DNA of 40,797 nt from Atopobiaceae bacterium (GCA_030525685.1 JAUNEG010000018.1:1-40797); one strand, 5' to 3'. Shown: positions 22,877-31,323, numbered from the stretch's first letter. Numbers and translations: made by a program. The notes: generated by a model from the sequence alone, not told the origin.

Positions 22877-24751
22877 CTAGAATCCCGACCCCACCATGCC
22901 GCCGGGGCCGGCGAGCGCGATCGCCGCGCCCGTGAAGACCGCGACGGCCACGACCATGGCGACGACTGACAGCGTAAAGCCCGACGTCTCCTTGTTGGCC
23001 TCGTCGCGTGCGCGAAGGACGACCAGGTAGATTGGGGTAAGTGCGAAGGACACGAAGATGCTTGCCGCCGCGGCGAAGCCACCGGTCACGAGGGAGTCGC
23101 CGAGGCTGCCCTCGAAGAGTCCCGCCGTCGGGACCGCCGGCGACATGATCACGTTCATGAGCGCGACCACGATCAGGGCGAGAAGGACCGCCAGCGCCAC
23201 TCCCATGCCCACGCCCTTGAACGTGAAGCCCAGCATGGAGGGGGAGTCCTCGTCGTCGGGGTCGTTCTCCAGGAAGAAGTTGGTCACGTAGGAGATGGAG
23301 TCGTCCGCGAGCACGAGCGCCACGGCGAGTGGAATCGCTATGGTGAGCGTCTCGGCCAGCGTGAGATGGCCGCCCACGGCCAACGCCAGCGCCACCACGC
23401 CGAGTGCCCACAGGACCACCCACACGTTGCGGCGCACGAGCCAGATGAGCGTGCTCGCGTGCCCGGAGTCCTCGCCGTCCGCGGAACCGCCGGCGACGCG
23501 CAGGTCCTCGGCGTGCTCCTCCTCCAGGACGTCGAGCGCGTCGTCGACGGTGACGATGCCGAGCAGCCGTCCCTCATCGTTCACGACGGGCATGGCCAGC
23601 AGGTTGTACTTCGCGATGTCCTCGGCCACGTCCTCCTGGTCGTCCTCGGGGCCCGCGGTCACGAGGTCGGCGGTGGCGAGCTCGGCCAGGCGTGTCTCGG
23701 GCGTGGCCACGATCAGCGCGTTCAGCGTGACGACGCCCGTGAGCTTGCGCTCCTCGTCAACGAGGTAGACGTAGCGCACGGACTCGAAGTCCTCGTCCAG
23801 GCCGCGCAGCATCTCCACGGTGTCGGCCACGGTGGCGTCCTCGGCGACGGTCGCCACCTCGGAGGTCATGATGCGGCCCGCGGTGTTCTCGCGGTAGCCG
23901 AGCAGCTGGCGAATCGCGCGCTGCTCCTGGACGCCCATCAGGCGCAGGAGCTTCTCGGCCTTGTCGTAGTCCAGCTCGCTGACCAGCTCGGCGGCGTCGT
24001 CCGGGTCCATCTCGGAGAGGATGCGCGAGGCGTCGGTCTCGTTCATCGTGTCCATGAGCTCGGCGGCCATCGCGTCGTCGTCGAACTCCGCCATCGCGCC
24101 GGCGCGCTGCTCGTCGTCGAGCTGGGCGAAGACCTGGCCGCGCAGGCGCGGGTCCAACCGCTCGATGATGTCGGCGATGTCGGCGGGGTGCATGTCATCG
24201 AGCGTCTTGTGGGAGACGGAGAGCTTGACGTTGGAGAGGTCGCGCTCGACCAGGTCCATGTAGCTCCACGCGATGATCTTCTCGGGCAGGGGGTGACCGA
24301 AGGTGCGGCACACGCGCAGCGCCACGCGCTCGAGCGCCGGGTGGAGGCTGCGCAGGAGGCCGCGCGCGCCCACCTCCGCGCCCAGCAGGCGCAGCTGGGT
24401 CGAGCTCGTGTCCGAGAGCTTGAGGTCGTTCACGCGCACGACGCGCATGCCGTGGGTGTCCACGATCTGCTTGTTCAGGATGTCGCGGGCCAGGAGCACC
24501 TCGTCCGGCTGCAGGTACGAGAAGCGCAGGTCGGTGGCCACGACCTTGAGATGGACCTCGGACTCGTTGTAGGTGTCCACGTACTTGCGCCAGGAGATCA
24601 TGATGGGCGTGCGTCCGGGGCCCATGAAGGCCAGGCTCGTGATGCGGGGGAAGACCTCGCCCGTGGCGATGCCCAGGTCGGAGACCGTGCCGACCTTCTC
24701 GCCGTCGGCGTCAAGAACGGGGTTGCCCAGGAGTTGGGACAGGTAGATCAT
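22877..24751 (-). CDS. MgtE-like protein with PRC barrel, MgtE-N and CBS domains
   Basis: 624 residues. Order: PRC-barrel-like N-terminus (LLGNPVLDADGEKVGTVSDLGIA, residues 1-90), a linker domain, MgtE N-domain (around 175-285, with repeated MxxDDAAELVSEL-type helices), two CBS domains (TAGRIMTSEVATVAEDATV... and ...NLLAMPVVNDEGRLLGIVTVDDAL), then five membrane helices from about 440. In MgtE the cytosolic part senses Mg2+. The membrane part keeps five helices, but I cannot find the GGNxGxQ-type pore signature. It is the first gene of an operon with the NRMT-like transporter and lies behind a structured leader. It may be a transporter or a Mg-sensing partner. Confidence 0.82.
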   Translation of the reverse strand: MIYLSQLLGNPVLDADGEKVGTVSDLGIATGEVFPRITSLAFMGPGRTPIMISWRKYVDTYNESEVHLKVVATDLRFSYLQPDEVLLARDILNKQIVDTHGMRVVRVNDLKLSDTSSTQLRLLGAEVGARGLLRSLHPALERVALRVCRTFGHPLPEKIIAWSYMDLVERDLSNVKLSVSHKTLDDMHPADIADIIERLDPRLRGQVFAQLDDEQRAGAMAEFDDDAMAAELMDTMNETDASRILSEMDPDDAAELVSELDYDKAEKLLRLMGVQEQRAIRQLLGYRENTAGRIMTSEVATVAEDATVADTVEMLRGLDEDFESVRYVYLVDEERKLTGVVTLNALIVATPETRLAELATADLVTAGPEDDQEDVAEDIAKYNLLAMPVVNDEGRLLGIVTVDDALDVLEEEHAEDLRVAGGSADGEDSGHASTLIWLVRRNVWVVLWALGVVALALAVGGHLTLAETLTIAIPLAVALVLADDSISYVTNFFLENDPDDEDSPSMLGFTFKGVGMGVALAVLLALIVVALMNVIMSPAVPTAGLFEGSLGDSLVTGGFAAAASIFVSFALTPIYLVVLRARDEANKETSGFTLSVVAMVVAVAVFTGAAIALAGPGGMVGSGF

Positions 24752-24862
24752 TCGTGCTCCTTACGTGCGTCGCGTCGGCGCGCCCGCTCGCGGGAGCACG
24801 CCGCAGGTCATCGACTGTGAGGTCGAGGTTTCATGCGGACCTTTCTCCTAGGTGGATGAGTC
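24752..24862 (-). promoter_or_regulatory. Structured leader RNA able to sequester the ribosome binding site
   Basis: Reading the minus strand from about 24862: CCGCA (24838-24834) pairs with TGCGG (24805-24801), enclosing hairpin TCGAC/GTCGA (24826-24822 with 24815-24811). Next, CGTGCTCC (24800-24793) can pair perfectly over 8 bp with GGAGCACG (24760-24753), which contains the ribosome binding site. A competing hairpin CCCGC/GCGGG (24794-24783) overlaps that stem. This is the logic of a translational riboswitch upstream of Mg transport genes. It does not match the M-box as I know it. Confidence 0.5.
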
Positions 24863-24868
24863 GTGAGT

Positions 24869-24874
24869 ATTGTA
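24869..24874 (-). promoter_or_regulatory. -10 element of the Mg transport operon
   Basis: TACAAT on the minus strand, about 118 bases before the ATG, placing transcription start near 24862 just ahead of the structured leader. No clear -35. Confidence 0.45.
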
Positions 24875-24941
24875 GCCCATGCGCCGCCCAGAAGCGCGGG
24901 GAGTCGTGTAAGGAGTGTGTCGGGGCGGGGCGGTGCGCGTG

Positions 24942-25094
24942 ATGTTACGAACGGTGGCTCGTCTCAGCTTGGGTGCGGAATTTCTCGACGAAACGAGGCT
25001 CGTCTCAGGATTTACGCCGTTTCAGGCTGAGACGAGCCCCGTTTCGCCAAGCGAGAAGAGCCTCCGGGCTGAGACGAGCCCCTTACTGACACGC
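24942..25094. repeat. Complete family B array (153 bp, + + - -)
   Basis: Units at 24942-24968 (+), 24983-25009 (+), 25026-25052 (-), 25068-25094 (-), spacers 14, 16 and 15 bp. Every unit ends GGCTCGTCTCAG in its own orientation, preceded by a variable half related to CTTGACGAA. The right spacer holds GAGAAG. It lies between the Mg operon promoter and the GH20 gene. Confidence 0.88.
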
Positions 25095-25119
25095 GGTGCT
25101 GCGGTGCTACACAAGACGG

Positions 25120-25148
25120 GGGCCCGGCCGCTTTTGGCGTCCGGGCCC
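25120..25148 (-). terminator. Hairpin after the GH20 gene
   Basis: On the minus strand GGGCCCGG (25148-25141) pairs with CCGGGCCC (25127-25120) around a 13-base loop and is followed by CCGTCTTGTG. It lies 26 bases after the stop codon. Confidence 0.6.
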
Positions 25149-25173
25149 GCTGGCCGTGTGGCTTAGAAGCTGC

Positions 25174-28100
25174 CTACTGGCGGCGACGCGTCACGAGGAC
25201 GGCGCCCACGCCGGAGAGGGCCGCTCCCATGGAGGCGAGAAGCGCAACGCCATAGGACGGGTCGCTCGTGGCGGGCACGCCCGCGCTGCCGCTGGTGCCC
25301 GGCTTCTGCTGGTCGGACGGCTTCTGATCGTCGCCCGGCTTCTGGTCGTCCGGGTCCGTTCCGGGCTCCTCAGGATCCGGGTCCGTTCCGGGATCGGGCG
25401 TGGGCTCGGGATCGGTGCCGGTGTGCTCGAGGCCGCTCACCACGAGCTCGGCTGCGCCCACAAAGTTGTTGCCGGCGTGCGTGCTCGTGGCAACGATCGT
25501 CACGTAGCGGCCGGTCACGGGCTCGTCAAAGTTGACGATGGTGGCGTCGCGGCTGCCGGCGCTGGTCACGTTGGGGAAGGCCCCCTCGGCGGCGGGGGTG
25601 CCGGTGGGAACGCCGCTGGGCTTGTCGGCCGTCACAAAGACCTTGAAGTCCTTCATGAGGCCGTTGGCGTTGGACTGGCGCGGCAGGTAGGAGACGCCGT
25701 CAACGTCATACTCGGCGCCCAGGTCGATGGTGATGTAGCCGGGCAGGCCGCTCGTGCCGCTCTGCCACGCGCTGTGCCAGTAGGTGCTGGGGTCGCCGTC
25801 GATGGCGGCGTTCGCAAAGCCGCTCGTCTCGCCCTCGCCGGTCGTCTCCTCGGACGAGAAGCCCGCGATCTCGTAGAGCTCCTGGTCGATGGGGTGCGCC
25901 AGCGCGTCGCTCGCGATCGTGAGCGTTGCGGAGCCGCTCCACCAGCCCTGCTCGACGGTCACCTCGTAGGAGCCGGTCGTGGCGTCCTCGGGGACGGAGA
26001 TCGTTGCCTCGGCGGCGCCGTCGGCGTCAACCGTGAGCGTGACCTCGCCAAACTCGGACGTCAGCGTCGCGTCCTTCTCGGGCTCGAGGCCGGTCACGGT
26101 GACGGAGACCTCAAAGCCGGCGGCCGCGGTGGCCGGGTACAGCGTCACCTCGGGAGAGAAGGCCGGGGTGACCTCAAACTCCGCGCCGGAGCCGGCGGGA
26201 TCGGTCGTCACCTGGTAGGTGCCGGGCTTGACGGCCGGGACGGTGAACTCGTAGGTGCCCTCGCCGAACTCGTCAACGGTGACGGAGCCGAGCGTGGAGT
26301 CGCCAAAGCTCAGCGAGACGGACGCGCTGGGAGCAAAGTCGCTCAGCGTGACGGTGACCTTCTCGCTCTGCTCGCCGGAGGCGGCGGAGAGCGCGATGTT
26401 GTTGCCGTAGATGGTCTCGCCGTCGGTCACGGTGACGGTCACGGTGTCCGTGACGGTCTTGCCGCCCGCGGTGAACGTCACGGTGCCGGTGTGGGTGCCC
26501 TGCTCGGGAAGCTCGGTAAGCGTGAGCTCCCAGAGGCCGTTCTGGGCGCGGTTGTTGTTGTTCGCCGCCGTGGGGGCCTGGTACGGGCGGTTCTGGACCA
26601 CGCCGAGCTGCTGGGTGGTGTCGTCCTCCCACGTGATGGTGGCGGTGACGTCGGCGATGTCGGTCATCGGCATGTAGCCGTGCGCGATCGTGTGCGCAAC
26701 GCCCACGGACGGCGCGGTCTCGAGGTCGGTGGCCGCGACGAGCGGCTCGTTCTCAAGGCCGTCCTCGGCGTAGAAGTCGGCGCCCTTCATGGTGAGGGCG
26801 GGGACGGTGTCTGCCAGGCGCTCGCGCAGGTCGGCAACCTGGCCGGTGCGCGCGTCCTGCGGGGTCCAGCCGACCTCGGCCAGAGCCATCGCGCGCGGGA
26901 ACGAGGGGAAGAAGAAGTCCTGGATGCCGCGGACGTGCTCGCTCCACATGGCGCCCTCGACGCCGCGCACGTACTCGTCGGAGAGGCCGGCGCGAGCGGA
27001 CGGGTCGTAGTTGTAGAAGTCGTCGATGTTGCAGACGCCGTCTGCGCCGCCCGCCCAGCTGGGGCCGGCCACGTTGGTGCCCGGGCGCTGCGGGAAGTAG
27101 GCGTTCTGGGCCATGGACCAGATGACACGGGCGTCCTTGCTGGTGATGGTGCCTGCGGAGGGCTGACCGTTCCAGCACTGGATGGTGTCGCCGGACTCAA
27201 GGTCAACGCCACTCGACGCCCACTCGTTCCAGCCGATGGGGGTGAGGCCCATCTCGCGGACCATCTCGCCGGCCTTGTTGAGGAACTGGACCGCACGGCC
27301 GGGGTAGTCGGTGTTGAGCTGGTGCGTCTCGTCGCCGCCGATGTGGATGTACTCGGAGCCGCAGATGTCGGTGATCTGCTTCACCACGTGCTCGAGGAAC
27401 ATCCAGGTGTACTCGTTGTTGTAGTCGAGATAGGAGCCGCCCACGTCACCGGTAGTCTGGGCCGGGGCGCAGATCCACTCGGCGGGGTTCTCGATCTTCT
27501 CGCCGGTCTTAGGGTCAACCGTGCCGTCGTGCGAGGATTCGGCGGAGTTGAGCTGCGGGATGGCGTGGAGGATGCCCTGGGAGTGTCCGGGCATGTCGAC
27601 CTCGGGCACGACCTCGATGTGGTGCGCGTTGGCGTAGGCCACGATCTCGCGCAGGTCGTCCTGCGTGTAGTAGCCGCGGATGCCGGGGTTCTGCTGGTAC
27701 TGGGTTGTGCCCATCGCGGCGTCGCCGGCGATCTCCGCGAGGCGCGTGTAGTCGATGTCATCGCCCTCGACGCGGCCCTCGTTGGTGATCTCGACGCGCC
27801 AGCCCTGGTCGTCGGTCAGGTGCAGGTGCAGGACGTTGAGCTTGTACATGGAGAGCACGTCGATGGCCTGCTTGATCTCGTCAACCGTGAGGAACGAACG
27901 GGCTGGATCGAGCATGACGGCGCGCCACTCGTAGCGCGGCCAGTCCATGATAGAGAGTGCCGGGACCTCCCACGGGCCGTTGGTGGTGAAGTCCGCCACC
28001 GAGAAGGGCCCCAAGAGCTGGTAGATGGTCTGGATGCCGTTGTAGAGGCCGTCGGTGGTAACGGCGGCAACGCCGAGCAGCCTTACATTGGACAGGAGGA

Positions 28101-29505
28101 CGTAGCCCTCGGCGGTGTTGGTGCCAACATACTCTTCGAGCTGCTCGTCAGTTCCGATAACGATCTCGATGTCCGGGACGTCGTCGTTGGACTCGGCCAC
28201 AACCTCAAGGTCGTAGCCCGTGGAGACGCGCAGGGTCTCGGCGAGCTTCTCGGCCTCGGCCTTGGCGGCCTCGCCCCGGTACACGATGTCGGACTCGGGG
28301 CTGAGCACAAAGCCCTCGTCGTCGAGCGCCGTGTACGTGACGGGCTCGGGCACCACGGAGGGCAGCTCGTCGTCAACGGGCTCGGGCTCAGGCTCGGGAG
28401 CGCCGTTCGTCCAGGTACCCCAGACCTCGAACTCCCACACGCTCATCGCGTAGGTGGCGCTGCGGCGCTCGATGAAGAGGCGGATGTAGCGGGTCTGGAC
28501 GTTGCTGAGCTCGATCTCCTTGGTCTCGGAGTCGGAGCCGGTCAGATTCTCCGTGACTGCGGTCCAGTCGGTGCCGTCCTCGGAGGTCTCGATGCGGTAC
28601 GGGTTGCCAAACTGCTTGCCCCAGACGATCTTCACGCTGGAGACGTCGGCCTCGGCGCCCAGATCGAGCGCGAGCCACACGCCGTCCGCATTGTTGGCGG
28701 ACCAACGGCTGGCAGCGGTGTTGACGTGGTTGTCACGCGTGGTGAGCCAGTCCTTGTCCTGCCACTCGGTGTCGGTGACCAGGCCGACCTTGCCGTCAAC
28801 GGCAAGCTCGGGGCCCCACTGACCCTGGACCTCCTGGCCGGAGGCGCTGACCGTGGTGGTCTCGAGGCGCGCCAGGTTCTCCGGCTCCGCAGCCTTCTCG
28901 GTGCCCCAGACCTCAAACTCCCAGATGCCGGTGGAGTACTCGGAGTTGGCCTCGGTGATGGTGACGCGCACGTAGCGCGCGACGGTGTCGCCCAGCTTGA
29001 CGGTGTCCTTCTCGGAGGCGGTGGCGGAGAGCGTCTCGGAGTTGTTCTCCTTGACGGCGGTCCACTCGGAGTTGTCCAGCGAGGTCTCGAGCTTGTAGCC
29101 CTTGCCGAACTGCTTGCCCCAGTAGATGGTCACGTTGTCGACGACGATCTCCTTGCCGAGGTCGACGGTCAGCCAGCGGTCACCCGTCTTGTTGGAGGAC
29201 CAGCGGCTGGACTCCAGGTTGCGGAAGTTGTTTCCGTCATCGCGCCAGCTGAAGTCGTCGCGCTTGTCGTTGCCGTTCATCAGGCCGACGAGGCCGTCCA
29301 CGGCGCGAGCGGGCTCCCAGGCGGTCGCTGCGCCGTTGGCCTCCTCCGTGCCGGACGCCGTGACCTTGGCGCCCTCCGCGAAGTTGGTCAGCTCCGGCTC
29401 GGCCTGAGCCGTCACCGCGGCGCCCGCCACGGCCACTCCGCCCAGCGCAAGTGCGCCGGCCAGAAGCGCCGCGAAGAGCCTTCGCTTTGGTTGCTTCCTG
29501 CTCAT
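25174..29505 (-). CDS. Secreted GH20 beta-N-acetylhexosaminidase with discoidin-type domains
   Basis: 1443 residues. Signal peptide MSRKQPKRRLFAALLAGALA with likely cleavage after AQA (33-35). Two F5/8-type (CBM32-like) domains at about 36-205 and 210-375, each with SRWS.N..G.WL.(V/L)DLG; GH20 accessory domain about 385-510; GH20 barrel about 515-900 with HLHLTDDQGWRVEI and the catalytic Asp725-Glu726 in HIGGDETH; beta-sandwich modules; a third discoidin domain about 1210-1370 (STYWHSAW); a DPEPTPDP-type and QKPGDDQ spacer; final VPATSDP, hydrophobic helix and RRRQ. It should cleave terminal GlcNAc/GalNAc (or lacto-N-biose) from glycans at the cell surface. The ATG has GAGGGG upstream. Confidence 0.93.
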   Translation of the reverse strand: MSRKQPKRRLFAALLAGALALGGVAVAGAAVTAQAEPELTNFAEGAKVTASGTEEANGAATAWEPARAVDGLVGLMNGNDKRDDFSWRDDGNNFRNLESSRWSSNKTGDRWLTVDLGKEIVVDNVTIYWGKQFGKGYKLETSLDNSEWTAVKENNSETLSATASEKDTVKLGDTVARYVRVTITEANSEYSTGIWEFEVWGTEKAAEPENLARLETTTVSASGQEVQGQWGPELAVDGKVGLVTDTEWQDKDWLTTRDNHVNTAASRWSANNADGVWLALDLGAEADVSSVKIVWGKQFGNPYRIETSEDGTDWTAVTENLTGSDSETKEIELSNVQTRYIRLFIERRSATYAMSVWEFEVWGTWTNGAPEPEPEPVDDELPSVVPEPVTYTALDDEGFVLSPESDIVYRGEAAKAEAEKLAETLRVSTGYDLEVVAESNDDVPDIEIVIGTDEQLEEYVGTNTAEGYVLLSNVRLLGVAAVTTDGLYNGIQTIYQLLGPFSVADFTTNGPWEVPALSIMDWPRYEWRAVMLDPARSFLTVDEIKQAIDVLSMYKLNVLHLHLTDDQGWRVEITNEGRVEGDDIDYTRLAEIAGDAAMGTTQYQQNPGIRGYYTQDDLREIVAYANAHHIEVVPEVDMPGHSQGILHAIPQLNSAESSHDGTVDPKTGEKIENPAEWICAPAQTTGDVGGSYLDYNNEYTWMFLEHVVKQITDICGSEYIHIGGDETHQLNTDYPGRAVQFLNKAGEMVREMGLTPIGWNEWASSGVDLESGDTIQCWNGQPSAGTITSKDARVIWSMAQNAYFPQRPGTNVAGPSWAGGADGVCNIDDFYNYDPSARAGLSDEYVRGVEGAMWSEHVRGIQDFFFPSFPRAMALAEVGWTPQDARTGQVADLRERLADTVPALTMKGADFYAEDGLENEPLVAATDLETAPSVGVAHTIAHGYMPMTDIADVTATITWEDDTTQQLGVVQNRPYQAPTAANNNNRAQNGLWELTLTELPEQGTHTGTVTFTAGGKTVTDTVTVTVTDGETIYGNNIALSAASGEQSEKVTVTLSDFAPSASVSLSFGDSTLGSVTVDEFGEGTYEFTVPAVKPGTYQVTTDPAGSGAEFEVTPAFSPEVTLYPATAAAGFEVSVTVTGLEPEKDATLTSEFGEVTLTVDADGAAEATISVPEDATTGSYEVTVEQGWWSGSATLTIASDALAHPIDQELYEIAGFSSEETTGEGETSGFANAAIDGDPSTYWHSAWQSGTSGLPGYITIDLGAEYDVDGVSYLPRQSNANGLMKDFKVFVTADKPSGVPTGTPAAEGAFPNVTSAGSRDATIVNFDEPVTGRYVTIVATSTHAGNNFVGAAELVVSGLEHTGTDPEPTPDPGTDPDPEEPGTDPDDQKPGDDQKPSDQQKPGTSGSAGVPATSDPSYGVALLASMGAALSGVGAVLVTRRRQ

Positions 29506-29685
29506 GCTTTCCCCTCTCGTTTGAGCTTCGGGTGGGAAACCCATAATCTAAACCACTCTAGCAGGGGATATTCAGTTTTGATTCTGCGCTTGCGCAGGTA
29601 GCTGGCAGGTGGCTTTATCCCCTCGGCCAACGGCGGGGCTGTTCCGCACTGCGGACGCTTGTGGTTGCGGCCTAGCGTCCTTCTC

Positions 29686-29837
29686 GCTTGACAAGGAGGG
29701 CCTTGTCTCAGCCTTGCCGGGAGAAAACTTGACACAATGGGGCTCGTCTCAGCGCCAGGCAGCTCAAAAGCTGAGACGAGGCCCGCTTCGTCAAGCGAGA
29801 AGCCCCTCAGGCTGAGACGAGCCCCGCTTCGTCAAGC
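29686..29837. repeat. Complete family B array (152 bp, + + - -)
   Basis: Units at 29686-29712 (+), 29727-29753 (+), 29770-29796 (-), 29811-29837 (-) with spacers of 14, 16 and 14 bp, the same numbers as the family A arrays. Units read RCTTGAC...GGGCYYGTCTCAGC. CTTCTCG overlaps the first unit and the complement lies in the right spacer. The gap 29506-29854 otherwise holds only the GH20 upstream region. Confidence 0.92.
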
Positions 29838-29854
29838 TCCCCGTGCGCCGTCGC

Positions 29855-30421
29855 CTAGAAGCGCGCCCAGGGCAGCTCGTGCTCCCGCTCGTGCCGGGCC
29901 TTGGCGGTCAGGCTCTTGCGCGGCCGGTACCGATAACCGGAGATCTTGTTGCCGGGAAAGCTGGTGACGCGGCTGTTGTAGCCGCGGACGCACTTCTCGT
30001 AGGACTCGCGCGAACGGGCAAGGCAGCTCTCGGCGTCCGCGATGTCCGTCAGAAGCTGCACCAGGTCGGGATTGGTCATGAGGACCGTGGAGCGTTCCGC
30101 CATGGCAAACATCGCGCGCAGCTCCTCCGTGAGGGCGTCGGACGCCGCGGCCTTGTCCTCGGGCTTCTCGGCCGCCTCCACCGCAACGCGCGCTGCGGAG
30201 ATCGGCTCGATCGCGTCCGAGCCGCGGCCAACGCGCTCCGCCATCGTGGCCTCAAGACTCAGCACCAGGTCGCCGCGGCGTGTCATGTCCTTCTCAACGA
30301 CCTTCCAGGCGTCGACGCAGCGATTGTCCTCGGCAATGATGTTCAGGTAGGTGCGGGTGTAGACCATGACGACGGCGATGAGCAGCAGCCCGACCAAGAG
30401 GATCACGACGATGGGGTCCAC
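29855..30421 (-). CDS. LemA family protein
   Basis: 188 residues from the GTG at 30421, chosen because GAAGGGAG lies six bases upstream; a TTG 24 bases earlier would nearly touch the tRNA gene. One N-terminal membrane helix (VVILLVGLLLIAVVMVYTRTYLNIIAEDNR, residues 5-24) is followed by a long helical bundle with LemA hallmarks: CVDAWKVVEKDMTRRGDLV, ...YNSRVTSFPGNKISGYRY and a hydrophobic ending. LemA proteins have an N-terminal anchor and an uncertain role in the envelope. It is downstream of tRNA-Ser on the same strand. Confidence 0.82.
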   Translation of the reverse strand: MDPIVVILLVGLLLIAVVMVYTRTYLNIIAEDNRCVDAWKVVEKDMTRRGDLVLSLEATMAERVGRGSDAIEPISAARVAVEAAEKPEDKAAASDALTEELRAMFAMAERSTVLMTNPDLVQLLTDIADAESCLARSRESYEKCVRGYNSRVTSFPGNKISGYRYRPRKSLTAKARHEREHELPWARF

Positions 30422-30446
30422 GCCCGCTCCCTTCAAGAGGCGCAAA

Positions 30447-30539
30447 TGGCGGAGGAGGAGGGATTCGAACCCTCGGAACGGGGGTTGCCCGCTCGACGGT
30501 TTTCAAGACCGCTGCATTCAACCGCTCTGCCACTCCTCC
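30447..30539 (-). tRNA. tRNA-Ser (anticodon UGA)
   Basis: 93 bases including an encoded CCA. The acceptor stem GGAGGAG pairs with CTCCTCC, followed by discriminator G and CCA. The anticodon loop is CTTGAAA with anticodon TGA; a long variable arm (GCGGGCAACCCCCG region) and T arm GAGGGTTCGAATCCCTC mark it as a class II serine tRNA. It reads UCN codons starting with UCA. Confidence 0.96.
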
Positions 30540-30598
30540 GAGTGCGCAAGCACTAGTATCCTACCCCATGTAAACCACGTGAGGCTCGGGAGGGATCG

Positions 30599-31081
30599 TT
30601 GGTCGAGAACAACGGCGTCGCCGAGAAGGACGACGAGCGGTACATGCGCCTGGCGCTCGAGGAGGCGGAGGTCGCCGCCGTGGAGGGCGAGGTGCCCATC
30701 GGCGCGGTGGTGGTCTGCGGCGGCGAGGTCGTCGCCCGCGCCCACAACCGTCGCGAGACCGACGCCGACCCGTCGGCCCACGCCGAGTTCGCGGCCATGG
30801 TGGCCGCCGCCCGGGCGCTGGGGCGCTGGCGGCTCACGGGCTGCACGGTCTACGTGACGCTGGAGCCGTGCCTCATGTGCGCCGGCCTCATGGTGAACGC
30901 GCGCGTTGACCGCTGCGTGTACGGCGCGGCCGATCCCAAGGGCGGCGCGGTGGGTACGCTCTACGACGTGAGCCACGACGAGCGGCTCAACCACGAGTTC
31001 GAGGTCACGTCCGGCGTGCTCGCGGACGAGGCGGCCACGCTGCTGCGCGACTTCTTCCGGACGCGCCGCGCCAAAAGGTAG
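30599..31081 (+). CDS. tadA: tRNA-specific adenosine deaminase
   Basis: 160 residues. Zinc-binding HAE (His61, Glu63) and PCLMCAG (Cys91, Cys94) of the cytidine-deaminase fold, and the TadA tail YGAADPKGGAVGTLYDVSHDERLNHE (two segments). It converts A34 to inosine in tRNA-Arg(ACG). The TTG start is chosen because GGGAGG lies six bases upstream; the first ATG in frame (30644) would leave the protein shorter than usual and has no ribosome binding site. It is divergent from tRNA-Ser, with which tadA is often linked. Confidence 0.93.
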   Translation: MVENNGVAEKDDERYMRLALEEAEVAAVEGEVPIGAVVVCGGEVVARAHNRRETDADPSAHAEFAAMVAAARALGRWRLTGCTVYVTLEPCLMCAGLMVNARVDRCVYGAADPKGGAVGTLYDVSHDERLNHEFEVTSGVLADEAATLLRDFFRTRRAKR

Positions 31082-31113
31082 CGCGCCGGGGGCGCTCGGC
31101 ACCCTCGGCGCGC
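31081..31113 (+). terminator. Hairpin after tadA
   Basis: GCGCGCCG (31081-31088) pairs with CGGCGCGC (31106-31113), beginning at the last base of the tadA stop codon. No T run follows, so termination strength is uncertain. Confidence 0.45.
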
Positions 31114-31134
31114 CTATGGTCGACTGCTGTCCGC

Positions 31135-31323
31135 CTACGCGGTCAGGGCGTCCTTGATGCCGCCGACGAAGGCGTCCAGGTCGCACGGGAGACGGGAGCT
31201 GACGAGCTTCCAGCCGTCCTTCTCCTCCACGACGAGCTCCTGGTCAAGGTAGGTGCCACCGGCGTTCTTGAGGTCCTGGACGATGAACGGGCAGCTCGTG
31301 AGCCTCCCCTTGACCCCGTTTGA
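31135..31323 (-). pseudogene. C-terminal remnant of a PfpI/DJ-1 family protein
   Basis: Directly after the cupin stop codon, in the same frame, 62 codons stay open and read SNGVKGRLTSCPFIVQDLK, NAGGTYLDQELVVEEKDGWK, LVSSRLPCDLDAFVGGIKD, ALTA, then TAG. This matches the end of PfpI/DJ-1 proteins (KGRxxTS.P....DL.NAG...D..VV..... LVTSR.P.DL.AF). The first two thirds, with the catalytic Cys elbow, are missing and there is no start codon or ribosome binding site. Either a deletion joined the cupin gene to this remnant or the remnant drifted there. Identification is from remembered family pattern. Confidence 0.65.

Noticed and set aside
24752..24862. M-box magnesium riboswitch
   Set aside because: The position fits but the conserved M-box core as I know it is not recognisable, so I left the leader unclassified.
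25096..29601. A 1501-codon open frame on the plus strand across the whole GH20 gene
   Set aside because: It is antisense to a clear multidomain enzyme; high G+C removes stop codons from the opposite strand. The translation is low-complexity Gly/Val/Arg with no domain.
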